Positions 1-10,759 are shown, counted from the stretch's first letter. The stretch: DNA of 64,000 bases from Parapedobacter koreensis (GCF_900109365.1 NZ_FNZR01000013.1:40008-104007), one strand, 5' to 3'. The notes: generated by a model not told the origin, from the letters alone. Translations and numbers: made by a program.

Positions 1-643
1 ACAGTTCAAGTTCTTCTCCTGCTAAGGGTGTGACGGCTGTGACGGCTTCTCGGGTGAAGCGTGCGTCTATTTTGCGGCGATCCTGCTCCGCGAGCAACAA
101 TTTATAGCGCATGCGGGCCTGCCGCCCCTCCTCTCCAAACCAGCGCGAGGGTGAGATACGTATACCGCCCCGGTATTGCGACGCCTCTTCGACTTTGCCT
201 TCTTTCTGTGCCCGTTCGATTTCTGTAGCCAATCGGCTATCTGTCATGGCTTGTATTTGTACTTCATCGATTTGGATCGCACTGCCATCCGGCGTCATGT
301 ATACCCGTTTGATATCAAATTCAATGACCACCACGGTATCTGTACGATAACCGGGATATTCAAACTGTAACCGTTCATTTTTTTTAGCCGGGATGGTGAA
401 TTTGCCATCTCCCATACTTGCCGACAGTGCACCGGTATTCAGGTTTTTAATTTCTACATAGGGTAGTGGCTCGCCGCTGTTCAATTCGAGCACATATCCG
501 GTGAGCACCGTATCTTGTGTCTCAGGTATATTGCCTTGTGCAGCTACGGTATGCGCAAAAATCGTTATTAGTATAAAATGCAGCGCACCAATTAAGCGTA
601 TTACGGTCTTGGATGTGGATCTTAATTTCGTGCACTGCATCAT
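1..643 (-). CDS. Secreted carboxypeptidase-regulatory-like domain protein, 3' end outside window
   Basis: I translated this reading frame by hand; it is open from an ATG at 643 to the left edge (214 codons), so the C-terminus is missing. The start has two adjacent ATG codons (643 and 640). Residues about 13-35 form a signal peptide ending in AQG. Residues about 43-110 look like a carboxypeptidase-D regulatory-like beta-sandwich (TGYVLELNSGEPLPYVEI, then GDGKFTIPA), common at the N-terminus of Bacteroidota surface proteins. The remainder is charged and helical (REA, AEQDRRK) as in the short Bacteroidota proteins of this type. It lies 22 bases downstream of the M1 peptidase gene on the same strand, so the two are probably co-transcribed. 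Function unknown; an envelope role is inferred. Confidence 0.75.
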   Translation of the reverse strand, partial: MMQCTKLRSTSKTVIRLIGALHFILITIFAHTVAAQGNIPETQDTVLTGYVLELNSGEPLPYVEIKNLNTGALSASMGDGKFTIPAKKNERLQFEYPGYRTDTVVVIEFDIKRVYMTPDGSAIQIDEVQIQAMTDSRLATEIERAQKEGKVEEASQYRGGIRISPSRWFGEEGRQARMRYKLLLAEQDRRKIDARFTREAVTAVTPLAGEELEL

Positions 644-665
644 ATTTCCAACTTATTATTTTTGC

Positions 666-2639
666 TTATTGTATAACACTGGCTTCCCAGCGATTGTTAT
701 CCGGATTATGGTCAGGATATACTTTGTCAGGATCTAGTTGTACCGCAACGACTTCCTCGGTCGATGGATATTTAAATGTCCAAGATGTGTTGCGCTCCCA
801 TACTTCTACAGGTAATTTTACACGGTGTGTGTCGCCGCTCTTCGTGGTAATGTCCACGACAATGGGCATGGGCAATTTTTCTAAGTTGTCGACGGTAATA
901 AGCACTCCTTTGCTTGGATCGTTGTCATAGTATACGACATTGCGTACAGCTTGGTCAAACCGCCAATTGTATTTGAACCAGCCACGCCAAAACCAATTGA
1001 GATTTTCGCCCGCTACATTTTCAATGGTACGGAAGAAATCTTCCGGCGTAGGATGTTTATAGGCCCAACGATGAAGATAAGCCTTGAAAGCGCGGTCAAA
1101 CCGTTCAGGACCAAGGATTTCATTGCGGAGCAGCGTGAGGCCAAATCCGGGTTTGAGATAGGCTAATATACCGATGTTGCGCTCCTGCATGTTCTGGGGG
1201 GTACTCATCACCGGTTCAAGATCGGGTCTCGTAAGTGCCTGTGCCAGCCGGTTGGCATCACCCCTGGGGCGGTAATATTCTCCACCGTTGAATGCTTCTG
1301 TAGACAGGTCGTTGATAAACGTGTTAAAACCTTCATCCATCCAAGCATGCAGGCGCTCATTGCTGCCCACAATCATCGGAAACCAAATGTGGCCGAATTC
1401 ATGATCCGTCACGCCCCATAATCCGGATCCTTTGGATTTGAAGCTACAGAAGACAATGCCGGGATATTCCATGCCGCCGATGTCGGCCGCTACATTTACC
1501 GCAACCGGGTAGGGATACTCCATCAGTGTTTTCGAATAAAACTCGATAGCTGCCTTGGTGTATTCCGTGGAACGCTCCCAAGCGTTGTTTCCATTGCTCT
1601 CGACAGGGTAGGCAGATAATGCCAGGGAACTGGCTCCACTGGGGAGGTTGATTTTTGCCCCGTCGACGATGAATGCTGGTGAGGAAGCCCATGCTACGTC
1701 ATGGGATTTATTGAGCCTGAATTTCCAAGTCAGCTCTTTTTTCCCTTGCGGACGGGAAGCAGGTTGTGCTATTTCTTCCGCCGAGCGGATAATGACAGTT
1801 TTGTCGCTTGTTTTCGCTTGTTCCAGCCGCTTGGCTTGCTCAGGCGTATATACTTCGTTGGGATTAAGAAGTTCGCCACCCATGACCACGATGTGGTTGG
1901 CTGGGGCGGTGATAGCCACTTCATAGTTGCCATATTCGAGGTAAAACTCGCCGGGGCCTGTGTAGGGTTGCACATTCCAGCCGAGGATATCATCATACAC
2001 CGCTACCCTTGGAAACCACTGCGCGATGGCGAAAATTTTACCATTTTGGGTTTCAAGCACACCCGTACGGTCGGCACCATGCGTAGGCACGATGTAAGAA
2101 TAGGCAATGCTGATGGTTGTTTTGCCGCCATTAGGCCGCAGGGGCTCAGGCAAGAATACCTGCATGCGCGTGTCCGTGATGAGGTGCTCTGCATCATTGC
2201 CGTTGCCGAATTTGACGGACTCGATGTCATAGCCGCCATCGAAATCCGATTGGGCATCGCCATACCGGCTTCGGGTAAGTGGTACGATGAGGTGCCCGCG
2301 GCCGTCCTGCGAAAACATGTTCTGGTCGAGCTGCAACCAGATGAAATCAAGCTCATCTGGACTGTTATTCGTGTATTCGAGTGTGACAGTGGCCGTGATT
2401 TCATTGGTCTCGTCATTTAGTTTGGCTGCAATTTTATAGTCAACAGCGTTCTGCCAATAGTTTGGCCCCGGCATTCCGCTCGCCGAACGGTATTCATTGC
2501 CATTGTTGGTGTAAAAGAAAGGATTGAAGGCTTCCTTGTAATCGTATTTGCTTGCTATGGTCTGTGACTGTACTGCAGATGGCAAAATGGCCATCAGCAA
2601 TGCAGCACCAATGATATTCGAAATAACCAATTTATTCAT
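666..2639 (-). CDS. M1 family zinc metallopeptidase, secreted
   Basis: 657 residues. A signal peptide (residues 1-25, ending VQS-Q) sends it to the periplasm or surface. The gluzincin motif HEFGH is at about 413-417 with the third zinc ligand Glu exactly 18 residues later (DEGF, about 436). Upstream, GGMEYPG at about 388-394 is a variant of the GxMEN substrate-binding motif of M1 aminopeptidases. The N-terminal half is the usual beta-saddle domain. M1 enzymes remove N-terminal residues from peptides; this one presumably feeds on extracellular peptides. Length and motif order fit the Bacteroidota M1 peptidases that lack the long C-terminal ERAP1-like domain. The 22-base gap to the downstream surface protein gene suggests one transcript. 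Confidence 0.92.
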   Translation of the reverse strand: MNKLVISNIIGAALLMAILPSAVQSQTIASKYDYKEAFNPFFYTNNGNEYRSASGMPGPNYWQNAVDYKIAAKLNDETNEITATVTLEYTNNSPDELDFIWLQLDQNMFSQDGRGHLIVPLTRSRYGDAQSDFDGGYDIESVKFGNGNDAEHLITDTRMQVFLPEPLRPNGGKTTISIAYSYIVPTHGADRTGVLETQNGKIFAIAQWFPRVAVYDDILGWNVQPYTGPGEFYLEYGNYEVAITAPANHIVVMGGELLNPNEVYTPEQAKRLEQAKTSDKTVIIRSAEEIAQPASRPQGKKELTWKFRLNKSHDVAWASSPAFIVDGAKINLPSGASSLALSAYPVESNGNNAWERSTEYTKAAIEFYSKTLMEYPYPVAVNVAADIGGMEYPGIVFCSFKSKGSGLWGVTDHEFGHIWFPMIVGSNERLHAWMDEGFNTFINDLSTEAFNGGEYYRPRGDANRLAQALTRPDLEPVMSTPQNMQERNIGILAYLKPGFGLTLLRNEILGPERFDRAFKAYLHRWAYKHPTPEDFFRTIENVAGENLNWFWRGWFKYNWRFDQAVRNVVYYDNDPSKGVLITVDNLEKLPMPIVVDITTKSGDTHRVKLPVEVWERNTSWTFKYPSTEEVVAVQLDPDKVYPDHNPDNNRWEASVIQ

Positions 2640-2660
2640 ATGTGTTGTGTTTGGTGTGAA

Positions 2661-3008
2661 CTATTTCAATTTGGCCGTGTATTCCGCTTCGTCAAATCCC
2701 AGGATGATACCACCTTTAGGGTTTTCGATGACGGGACGTTTGATGACGCTGGTTTTGGCACCCATGAGCTGGTTGGCAGAGGAAGCGTCGACCACCGCAC
2801 TTTGTTCTGCAGGTGAAAGCTGCCGCCACGTGGTACCCCGCTTATTTACCAAGGGTTCCCATCCGGTCTGTTCTTCCCAAGCATGAAGCTTATCTTCTGA
2901 AACCCCTTCTTTCTTGAAATCATGGAAGGTATAGGAGATGTTGTTTTCTTCCAGCCATGTTAGGGCTTTTTTTACTGTATTGCAATTTTTGATTCCGTAA
3001 ATGTGCAT
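2661..3008 (-). CDS. ArsC/Spx-family reductase (YffB-like)
   Basis: 115 residues from the ATG at 3008; a longer reading from 3029 is possible but MHIYGIKNC matches the usual N-terminus of the family. The protein starts with a thioredoxin-like strand and a single Cys (IKNCNTV, Cys 8) where arsenate reductases and Spx/YffB proteins have CxxC or Cx2T. It continues with DFKKEGVS, a TTWRQL segment and the cis-proline region IKRPVIE, all typical of the ArsC fold. YffB-like proteins are glutathione-dependent or of unknown activity and are often mis-named arsenate reductase; no arsenic genes are nearby. A -7-like box TAAGTTTG (minus strand) lies about 20 bases before the start. Confidence 0.85.
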   Translation of the reverse strand: MHIYGIKNCNTVKKALTWLEENNISYTFHDFKKEGVSEDKLHAWEEQTGWEPLVNKRGTTWRQLSPAEQSAVVDASSANQLMGAKTSVIKRPVIENPKGGIILGFDEAEYTAKLK

Positions 3009-3069
3009 AATTGAATGATATCCGAGCAAACTTAAAATTAATATCCAAATTTACCGAAAAAAAGCCAGT

Positions 3070-5514
3070 TTAATTTCCGCCTTGCTGGCCACCACCACCG
3101 GACGCGTCGTCGTTTTTGATGCCACGCCGATTTTTCCGTATCTCATCCTTCAATCGCCCGAAGCGATAGGAGAGGCTCATGTTGAAATAGCGGTAATAAT
3201 TCTGAGAAAATGAAGACTGGGTGAAATTAGGTCCCGTCATATCGTTGATATAGCTGCGGAATTTGTTGAATGGATTGGATATGGAGCCCGAAAGGCTCAG
3301 TTTGTCCTTGATTAAATCCTTGGAAGCACTGATCCCGTAGTAAGGAAATGCATTGCTTTGTCCCTGCAACATGATGTAGGGTGAGCTGTAGCTGAAATTA
3401 CCATTGATGCGCCATCCGTCTTCAAACAGGTAGCCCAGCCCACCATAGATATAGCCGCGCATGCCTGAATTGCTCGTTTTCTGGCCATCCACCACACCTT
3501 CCAGCCATACGTAACTCATGTCGCCGCTTACATTGAAATTGAGTTTCTTAGTGATGGGGTAGTTGATGCTGATGTTTGTGCCGAGGGATCTGTCCTTGCC
3601 GATATTCTCAAATGTAAATCGTGAGACACCGGTTTCCGCGTTGTAATTGATGAGCTGCTGGATGGTATTATTGGCAAAGGAATAGTTCAGCCCCACGTTG
3701 ATGCTGGCTTTACCGAAGCTGCTGTAGCGCAGGTTAAAGTTGTTATTCAGCACCGGTCTTAGGTCGGGATTCCCGGAATACTCGAAATTGGGGTTCGAGC
3801 GGTTGACAAACGGATTGAGGTTCCATATTCCCGGACGCTGTATCCGTTGCGTGTAGCCCAAGTTTAAGGTCTTGCCTTGTTTGAGTATGTGATTGATAGC
3901 TATTGAAGGGATGAAATTGAAATAATTTTGGTCGACATTAGCATCGTTGGAAATGAAGTCCGCCTTGACGATGGTCTGCTCGGCACGCATGCCTGCGCTG
4001 AATCCCCATTTCTCTAATTTGTATTGGTATGAATTGTAGGCGCTGAGAATGTATTGGTTGTTTTCATAGGTGTTTGTCTGTGTGGGATCCTCAATGAACG
4101 AATCACTTGCCTCATCAAAGTTTGCCGAACGGAAGTCGCTATGGTTTAGCCGGAAAATTCCTTTTACGCCACCTTCAATATTTAGTTTACTGACCGGGTG
4201 CACGTAGTCGAGCTGGATAGTGTGTTCATCTTGCGTGCCATCGTTTGTTTGGTTGTAATCTGGTACTTGGTAGTTGAGCCTATCCGTGATGCGCATCCGG
4301 TTATCTTGCCCGTCTGAGTAGCTGCTGAAGCGGTAGGAAAAGGTAAGGAGCTGTTCTTTATTGCGTTTGAATCCTTTTTGATAGTTGAGTCCGCCATTAT
4401 ATCCATCCCACCGATTTTTCCCCCTGTTATACATGTTGAACCCCTGTAGAGGTGCACCGTCCAGCGTATTGGTATTGGAAAATTGACTCAAGTCGTTATC
4501 AAACTGGCCCAAGTTGAAGCCGATTTCTCCCGTGATGAGGTTGAGGCTATCAATATCATAGCTGAGTTCCGTGCCGAGGTAGGTAAAGTTGCTGCGTCCT
4601 TCGTTGAAGCCGTTCTGAAGCAAGATATTGGGCTGGCCTACGTGTGTTATCCGTTCATAGTTGCTTTGGGTCTGTGGGCGCTGCGACAAGCTGCCCCCAA
4701 AATAGGCCGATGCACCAAATTTCCCTTGCTTGATGGTGAATGACCCACCTACGCCAGGCCCGCCTGCCGGTGCGCGGTAATTGAGATTAGCCGAACCGCG
4801 GTATCCATTGTCTACATTCCTATTGGTTACGATGTTGATAATCCCTGCCAGGCCTTCGCTTTCATACCTGGCGGGCGGCGTCGTGATGACTTCTATTTTT
4901 TGAATGGACTCCGCAGGCATTGCTTTCAAAACCTCCTTTGGATTGCGTGCGATCATGTCAGACGGTTTGTTGTTGATGAAAATCCGGTAGTTGGCATTCC
5001 CTTGCAGCAGTACATTCTCATCGCCATCTACAGACAGCAGCGGGACTTTGCGCAGTAAATCCAATGCTGTGAGTATCTTGCTTTCCGGATCGGCCTGCAC
5101 GTCATACGTCAGCCTATCGATATCTTGTTTGACAATCGGTCGGGTAGCGGTGACAACCACTTCATCGAGGGCTTCCGCACCGGCTGCGAGGGGGATATCT
5201 CCCAGGTCTAACACAGGTGCATTGTTGGTCAATTCAATTGGGAGGTCTTTGGTTTCATAACCTACGGCAACAAAAGTCAGCATATATTTCCCGGGGGTTA
5301 AACCTGTCCATTCGAATTTGCCCATTGCATCCGTTAGGATGGATCGGATTGCCGTACTATCTGTGCGAATATTGATGGTTACATATTCCAAAGCCTTATT
5401 GTCGGCCGAATCCACAACCTTGCCTTTCAAGCCGGAAGATGGTTGCTGGGCCATTGATGTAAAAAAGGTAACGATTAGAAACAAGCTGGTAACGGATAGC
5501 GATTTACGTGTCAT
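3070..5514 (-). CDS. Outer-membrane beta-barrel receptor with carboxypeptidase-regulatory and plug domains
   Basis: 814 residues from the ATG at 5514, chosen because a clear signal peptide (LSVTSLFLIVTFFTSMAQQ) follows it; the frame extends to 5649 without one. Residues about 25-110 are a carboxypeptidase-regulatory-like domain (LKGKVVDSADNKALEYVTI). A TonB-plug-like segment follows (EVVVTATRPIVKQDIDRLTYDV, shortened here as EVVVTATRPI; DALDLLRKVPLLSVDG type; VEVITTPPARYESEG), then a long beta-barrel rich in aromatic strands, ending in SYRFG and a low-complexity Gly/Gln tail. This is the Bacteroidota 'outer membrane beta-barrel family protein' architecture related to TonB-dependent receptors. 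No SusD partner is adjacent, so the ligand cannot be inferred. It is divergent from dnaX. Confidence 0.88.
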   Translation of the reverse strand: MTRKSLSVTSLFLIVTFFTSMAQQPSSGLKGKVVDSADNKALEYVTINIRTDSTAIRSILTDAMGKFEWTGLTPGKYMLTFVAVGYETKDLPIELTNNAPVLDLGDIPLAAGAEALDEVVVTATRPIVKQDIDRLTYDVQADPESKILTALDLLRKVPLLSVDGDENVLLQGNANYRIFINNKPSDMIARNPKEVLKAMPAESIQKIEVITTPPARYESEGLAGIINIVTNRNVDNGYRGSANLNYRAPAGGPGVGGSFTIKQGKFGASAYFGGSLSQRPQTQSNYERITHVGQPNILLQNGFNEGRSNFTYLGTELSYDIDSLNLITGEIGFNLGQFDNDLSQFSNTNTLDGAPLQGFNMYNRGKNRWDGYNGGLNYQKGFKRNKEQLLTFSYRFSSYSDGQDNRMRITDRLNYQVPDYNQTNDGTQDEHTIQLDYVHPVSKLNIEGGVKGIFRLNHSDFRSANFDEASDSFIEDPTQTNTYENNQYILSAYNSYQYKLEKWGFSAGMRAEQTIVKADFISNDANVDQNYFNFIPSIAINHILKQGKTLNLGYTQRIQRPGIWNLNPFVNRSNPNFEYSGNPDLRPVLNNNFNLRYSSFGKASINVGLNYSFANNTIQQLINYNAETGVSRFTFENIGKDRSLGTNISINYPITKKLNFNVSGDMSYVWLEGVVDGQKTSNSGMRGYIYGGLGYLFEDGWRINGNFSYSSPYIMLQGQSNAFPYYGISASKDLIKDKLSLSGSISNPFNKFRSYINDMTGPNFTQSSFSQNYYRYFNMSLSYRFGRLKDEIRKNRRGIKNDDASGGGGQQGGN

Positions 5515-5662
5515 GGTTGCCGTCTGGTGTAGTATGAATTGTTGTTTTAGTTTATTAAGCAAAGAAAACGGTTTATGCAGTCCATAGATGTTAATAAAAG
5601 TTAAAAGATAGTTGACCACGTGCTTGTTGCTGATTTTTGTCGACACCATGACGTGAAAGCGC

Positions 5663-5691
5663 TTGCTTTTCGTCCGAAATCCCTATCTTCG
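5663..5691 (+). promoter_or_regulatory. Candidate sigma-ABfr-type promoter of dnaX
   Basis: TTG at 5663-5665 and TATCTTCG at 5684-5691 (one mismatch to TAnnTTTG) are 21 bases apart, as expected for Bacteroidota -33/-7 elements. The -7 box ends only 5 bases before the dnaX ATG, so the transcript would be leaderless or nearly so. Confidence 0.45.
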
Positions 5692-5696
5692 TACCG

Positions 5697-7520
5697 ATGG
5701 ATAATTTTATCGTTTCGGCCCGTAAATACCGCCCAGCCACGTTTGACACGGTAGTTGGTCAGCAGCATATCACCGTTACCCTCAAAAACGCCATAAAAAA
5801 CAATCAACTGGCACAGGCTTTTTTGTTCTGTGGTCCGCGTGGCGTGGGTAAGACTACCTGTGCGCGTATCCTGGCAAAGACCATCAATTGCGGGCATTTG
5901 ACGGCTGACGTTGAGGCTTGCGGTGAATGCGATAGCTGCAAGTCGTTCCAAAATGGTAATTCCTTCAGTATACACGAGTTGGATGCGGCTTCAAACAACT
6001 CGGTAGACGATATCCGTAACTTAATTGATCAGGTACGTATACCGCCACAAACGGGAAAATACAAGATATACATCATCGATGAGGTGCACATGTTGTCACA
6101 GGCGGCATTCAACGCTTTCCTAAAGACGCTTGAAGAGCCACCTTCCTATGCCATTTTTATCTTGGCGACCACGGAGAAACATAAAATTCTGCCCACTATC
6201 CTGTCGCGGTGCCAGATTTTTGATTTCAACCGCATTAAGGTTGCCGATATGGCCAATCACCTGGCTTCCATCGCCACAAAAGAAGGTGTATCTTACGACA
6301 CTGATGGGCTGCATGTCATTGCCCAGAAAGCGGATGGCGGCTTGCGGGACGCCTTATCCATGTTTGACCAGATTGTCAGCTTCTCCAATAAGCAGGTGAC
6401 TTACCAATCGGTCATTGACAACCTGAATATCCTGGATTACGATTACTATTTCAGGCTCACCGATGCCGTCATCAAGGAGGATTCGCCATCGGCTTTGCTG
6501 ATACTCGACGAGATATTGTCCCATGGTTTCGACGGCAGCCATTTCATCAGCGGACTGGGTTCACATTTTCGTGATTTGTTGGTCGCGAAGGAACCGGCCA
6601 CACTGAAACTATTGGATACGAGCGATACCATTCGTCAGCGATACCTGCGACAATCCCACGCGATTTCATCGGGCCTGTTGCTTTCGGCACTCAATATTGC
6701 CAACCAGTGCGAGGTCAATTACCGCACCAGCAAAAACCAACGGCTGCAAGTGGAATTGGCCTTGCTGAAAATGTGCCATATCGCTTCAGCCATCCAATTG
6801 GCAAAAAACGGAAGCGCGACGATAGTGGCTGAAAAAAAAAAGCCCAGTGAGTCTGTAATACCGGCTAACACGCCGGTGCAGCCCGTTGCTGGGGCTATTC
6901 CTGTGCAAGCTACTGCGGCGGAGGTTCCAGCCGCAATCGTGTCACCCCCTCAATCTTCGGTTTCCAGCCCGCCCTCGCCAATAATCGAACGCTCGTCGCC
7001 GGCCACCGGCCAGCCGTCGCCAACCACGCAAAACAGCCGCTCCTGGGGCAAGGTAAAGCTGAGTAATGCCATCCCCGATTTGAATACCATCTTTGACGAT
7101 AAACAAGCCGTGGTGCAGGCCGATGAACCCGAATTGCTGACAGGGGACGAACGCGAGCCATTCAGCCATGATGACTTGCTGAAACACTGGCATGCCTTTG
7201 CTGACAAGCTGAAAGCAGACAACAAAATTAACCTGTTTACATTGATGACGGCCAATCCACCCCAATTACTGGCCGACTACCAGATAGGGGTGGTGGTGGA
7301 AAATCCCATCCAACAGGATTTATTGAACGCTTCGAAAATCGATATCCTTAATGAGCTCCGCTTCAAATTGCGGAATTTCGCTGTCAATTTAGTTCCCAAG
7401 CAGGTGGCGAATGACGCGGCGCGCAAACCCTATACGGCACAGGAAAAATACCAAGCGATGGCGGCGAAGAACCCGGCGCTTGATACGTTGCGCAAAGCCT
7501 TCAACCTTGGGTTGGAATAG
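5697..7520 (+). CDS. dnaX: DNA polymerase III subunit gamma/tau
   Basis: 607 residues. It is the clamp-loader ATPase that opens the sliding clamp during replication. Walker A GPRGVGKT is at 46-53, a four-cysteine zinc module follows (INCGHL to CGECDSC), Walker B is in YIIDEVHML, and the SRC sensor/arginine-finger motif is in LSRCQIFDF. Residues about 380-480 form a Pro/Ser/Ala-rich linker, followed by a divergent C-terminal domain that ends at KAFNLGLE. No obvious slippery heptamer is needed because the full-length reading is open. The gene stands alone and is divergent from the beta-barrel receptor gene. Confidence 0.95.
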   Translation: MDNFIVSARKYRPATFDTVVGQQHITVTLKNAIKNNQLAQAFLFCGPRGVGKTTCARILAKTINCGHLTADVEACGECDSCKSFQNGNSFSIHELDAASNNSVDDIRNLIDQVRIPPQTGKYKIYIIDEVHMLSQAAFNAFLKTLEEPPSYAIFILATTEKHKILPTILSRCQIFDFNRIKVADMANHLASIATKEGVSYDTDGLHVIAQKADGGLRDALSMFDQIVSFSNKQVTYQSVIDNLNILDYDYYFRLTDAVIKEDSPSALLILDEILSHGFDGSHFISGLGSHFRDLLVAKEPATLKLLDTSDTIRQRYLRQSHAISSGLLLSALNIANQCEVNYRTSKNQRLQVELALLKMCHIASAIQLAKNGSATIVAEKKKPSESVIPANTPVQPVAGAIPVQATAAEVPAAIVSPPQSSVSSPPSPIIERSSPATGQPSPTTQNSRSWGKVKLSNAIPDLNTIFDDKQAVVQADEPELLTGDEREPFSHDDLLKHWHAFADKLKADNKINLFTLMTANPPQLLADYQIGVVVENPIQQDLLNASKIDILNELRFKLRNFAVNLVPKQVANDAARKPYTAQEKYQAMAAKNPALDTLRKAFNLGLE

Positions 7521-7586
7521 GGACTGTGAGTTGGCGAGTTCTCCAAAACTTTATTAAATTAGTGGCTGCATAATGACTACCTTATC

Positions 7587-10500
7587 ATGTTCTACATTGC
7601 TGATCTCCATCTGCACTCACACTATTCCCGGGCCACAAGTAAGGATCTCAACTTGGAGACCCTGTATCAATGGGCGCGCATCAAGGGCATTCATGTCGTA
7701 GGAACGGGTGATTTCACCCATCCGCTGTGGTTCAAGGAACTGAAAGCAAAGTTGGAGCCGGATGGCACGGGGTTATTCCGCTTGAAGCATCCTCCACAGG
7801 GGGACGTCCCCGGGTTTAAGTGCCACGATATCGATGTGCGGTTTTGTCTTACATCGGAGATAAGTTCCATCTATAAATATGGCGATAGGGTACGCAAAAA
7901 TCACAATTGTGTATATGCGCCAGACTTTGATACGGTGGCTCGCCTCAATGCGCGGCTGTCGCAGATTGGAAACCTGGAAGCTGATGGGCGCCCCATCTTA
8001 GGATTGTCCGCTCGCGACCTGCTGGAAATCGTGCTTGAAACCCACGAGCATGCACACTTGATTCCGGCGCACATCTGGACACCGTGGTTTTCCATGTTTG
8101 GCTCCAAGTCGGGTTATGACAGTGTGCAGGAATGCTTTCGCGACTTATCCAGCCATATCTTTGCACTGGAAACAGGGTTATCTTCCGACCCGGAGATGAT
8201 TGGCGGCTAAGTATGCTCGATAGTTATACGTTGGTATCCAATTCTGATGCTCATTCTCCCCAAAAGCTTGGAAGGGAGGCCAACCTTTTCGAGACCGAAC
8301 GGAGCTATTATGCGCTGTTTGATGCGCTGAAGACGAAGCAGGGTTTTTTGGGTACTTATGAGTTTTTCCCAGAAGAGGGTAAGTACCATATGGATGGCCA
8401 CCGCAAGTGTGACGTCTGCTTGGAGCCGGAGGAAAGCAGGCGGCATGGCAACCGCTGCCCGAAATGTGGGCAGCCGCTCACGATAGGTGTATTGCATCGG
8501 GTCACAGAGCTTGCAGACCGCCAGCAGCCGCAGCGGCCGGCCGGTGCGGCAGATTTCCACTACATCATTCCCCTGCCCGAGATCCTTGCTGAAGTGCGAA
8601 AAGCGTCGTCCACAAGTAAGGCTGTCAGTCAGGCTTTCCAGCAGGCCATTTCTTCGTTCGGCAATGAGTTTACCCTGCTTAATGAAACCCCTATAGAAGA
8701 TATTGAGAAGCGCGTTGGGGTCGTATTGGCTGAAGCCATCAGAAGGATGCGTTCCCATCAGGTAAGTCCCCAAGGCGGTTATGATGGGGAATATGGTACC
8801 ATCCGGATTTTCAATGATGGGGAGATTGCACGCCTGACCGGACAGATGAATTTTTTCGGCCTGACGGCCGAACACCGTCCCGCTAAGCGCAAAAGTAAGG
8901 ACGCGGTGCTGGATGGGCCTCGGCCCGTCCAGCCACCGGTCGGAAGACCGGCAGCAGCGGTCCTCAATCCGGAGCAACTGATCGCCTGCGAGACGCCAGG
9001 GACTGTACTGGTGACAGCAGGCCCCGGCACAGGCAAAACACGTACACTCATCCACTGGATTGCGCGTTGCATCCGCAAATGCCATGCCCAGCCCCATGAA
9101 GTGATGGCTGTAACCTTTACCAATAAAGCTGCCGATGAGGTGAAGGCACGTTTGACGGCTGAACTGGGCGAACGTGCAAACGATGTGGTATTGGGAACGT
9201 TTCACGCCCTTTGTTTCGGCATCCTGCAGGCCTATGATGAACACCTTGCCCATGTGTATGATGCGGAAAGCCGCTGCATCATTTTGGGCATGCTCTTCTC
9301 GGAGACGGATGAAAAAGCGCTGAAAAAATTAGCAGCCCAATTAGGCGATTATTTTGAGACCAACAACACAGGTAGCACCGATGAAATCCAGCGTATGGCC
9401 GTTGAATACCGGCAATTCACTGCACAGCAGGGAGGCGTCGATGTAGCCGATATTATCGGATCGGTGATCCGGTTGTGGAAGGTTTACCCCGAACGCTTGG
9501 AAAGCTACCGGAAGCGCATCCAATATGTGGCCATCGACGAACTGCAAGACATCAGCCCTGTGCAGTATGCATTTTTAGCCTTGTTGGCCCAGGGCAAGCA
9601 AGTGTTTGCCATCGGAGACCCTAACCAGAGTATCTATGGTTTCCGTGGAGCAGACGTGGGGCTATTCTTCCGTTTCGGTGAGGATTTCCGGGCTACTGAA
9701 GTGGCCCTGGGATACAATTATCGGGCGACCGATACATTGGTCAGGGCAGCCGGTCAGGTCATCCGCTACAATGTCGTACGTAAGGATGCCGATTTGGTGA
9801 CCTACCGGCCTGCAGGGGAGCGTATCCGTGTATGTACGACTGCAGACGCACAGGCGGAAGCTTTGTTTGTCATCAATGAAATCGAATAGCTAGTGGGTGG
9901 GTTCAGCAACCTCACCAACAATACCACGCGCCATCCCGATGGTGGGTATGGATTTTCGGATATTGCCGTGCTGTTCCGTACACGTGCCATTGGCAAATCC
10001 CTGTTGGCTGCATTCCGAAAGGCGGGTATACCTGTGCACTTCGGTGACGCTACGCCTTTTCTGGCCGCTTATCCGTTCCACCTCGTCGCCGACGTCATCA
10101 AGCTGTACTTCAACCCGGGAGATGTGATAGCGCTGGATAGCGTGCTTACCCATGGATTCGGCATGGACAGACAAAAAAAGCGGGCCTTCCTTGAGCGCTA
10201 TCCTGAAGGTGAACGTTTTGCCGGGCTCTTTGGCCCTACGGCTGCGGAGGTCTTTGCCGGGCAGGGTGCTGCGGGCGCCGTCAGGTTTGTTTTTGAGCGG
10301 CTGATTCCCGATGCGTTGTTGGATGAAGTGGGGTTGTTTCAGAAAGAAATAATGATCAGCCTGGTAGAAGAACACGGATCGGACATCCGGCAGTTGCTAC
10401 ATAAACTTTCGGTAGATACTTATACCGATGTGGCTCGGTTTAAATCGGATGCGGTAAATCTACTGACATTCCATGCGGCCAAAGGACTCGAATTTCCTGT

Positions 10501-10759
10501 TGTCTTTATCGTGGGGGCTGAGGAGGGTGTCATACCCCTGATCAGTAGTAATGCAGACATCGAAGAAGAGCGAAGGTTGTTTTATGTGGCATTGACACGG
10601 GCAAAAGATAAGCTGTTGATAACGCATGCGGCCCGTAGGCAACTGGTTGACAAGACAGTGGATAGAGGGGGCTCACGGTTTGTGGGCGAAATTCCAGTGG
10701 CTTTGCGGGAAAAGGTACACATCAAACAACCGAAGGCCGCGCAGATGCGACTGTTTTAA
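7587..10759 (+). pseudogene. PHP domain-UvrD helicase fusion, broken by a frameshift and an in-frame stop
   Basis: Three pieces read as one protein of about 1,057 residues. Piece 1 (7587-8210) is a PHP phosphoesterase domain: DLHLHSH, GTGDFTHP. It shifts frame near 8199, where one base (probably an A of an AAT codon) is missing; piece 2 resumes with NWRLSMLD-like sequence and NSDAHSP. A zinc ribbon (CDVC...CPKC) follows, then UvrD motifs: GPGTGKT (I), AVTFTNKAADE (Ia), IDELQD (II), GDPNQSIYGFRG (III), YNYRAT (IV). A TAG at 9887-9889 interrupts it after NEIE; the same frame continues directly (LVGGFSNL) to motifs V (TFHAAKGLEF) and VI (RLFYVALTRAKD). All motifs are otherwise intact, so the lesions are recent or are sequencing errors. 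Its stop abuts the convergent ABC gene stop. Confidence 0.85.

Noticed and set aside
1701..2420. 239-residue plus-strand ORF
   Set aside because: It lies antisense to the M1 peptidase, whose zinc motifs and signal peptide are clear.
8207..9253. 348-residue minus-strand ORF
   Set aside because: It is antisense to the UvrD motifs of the broken helicase gene and has no recognisable domain.
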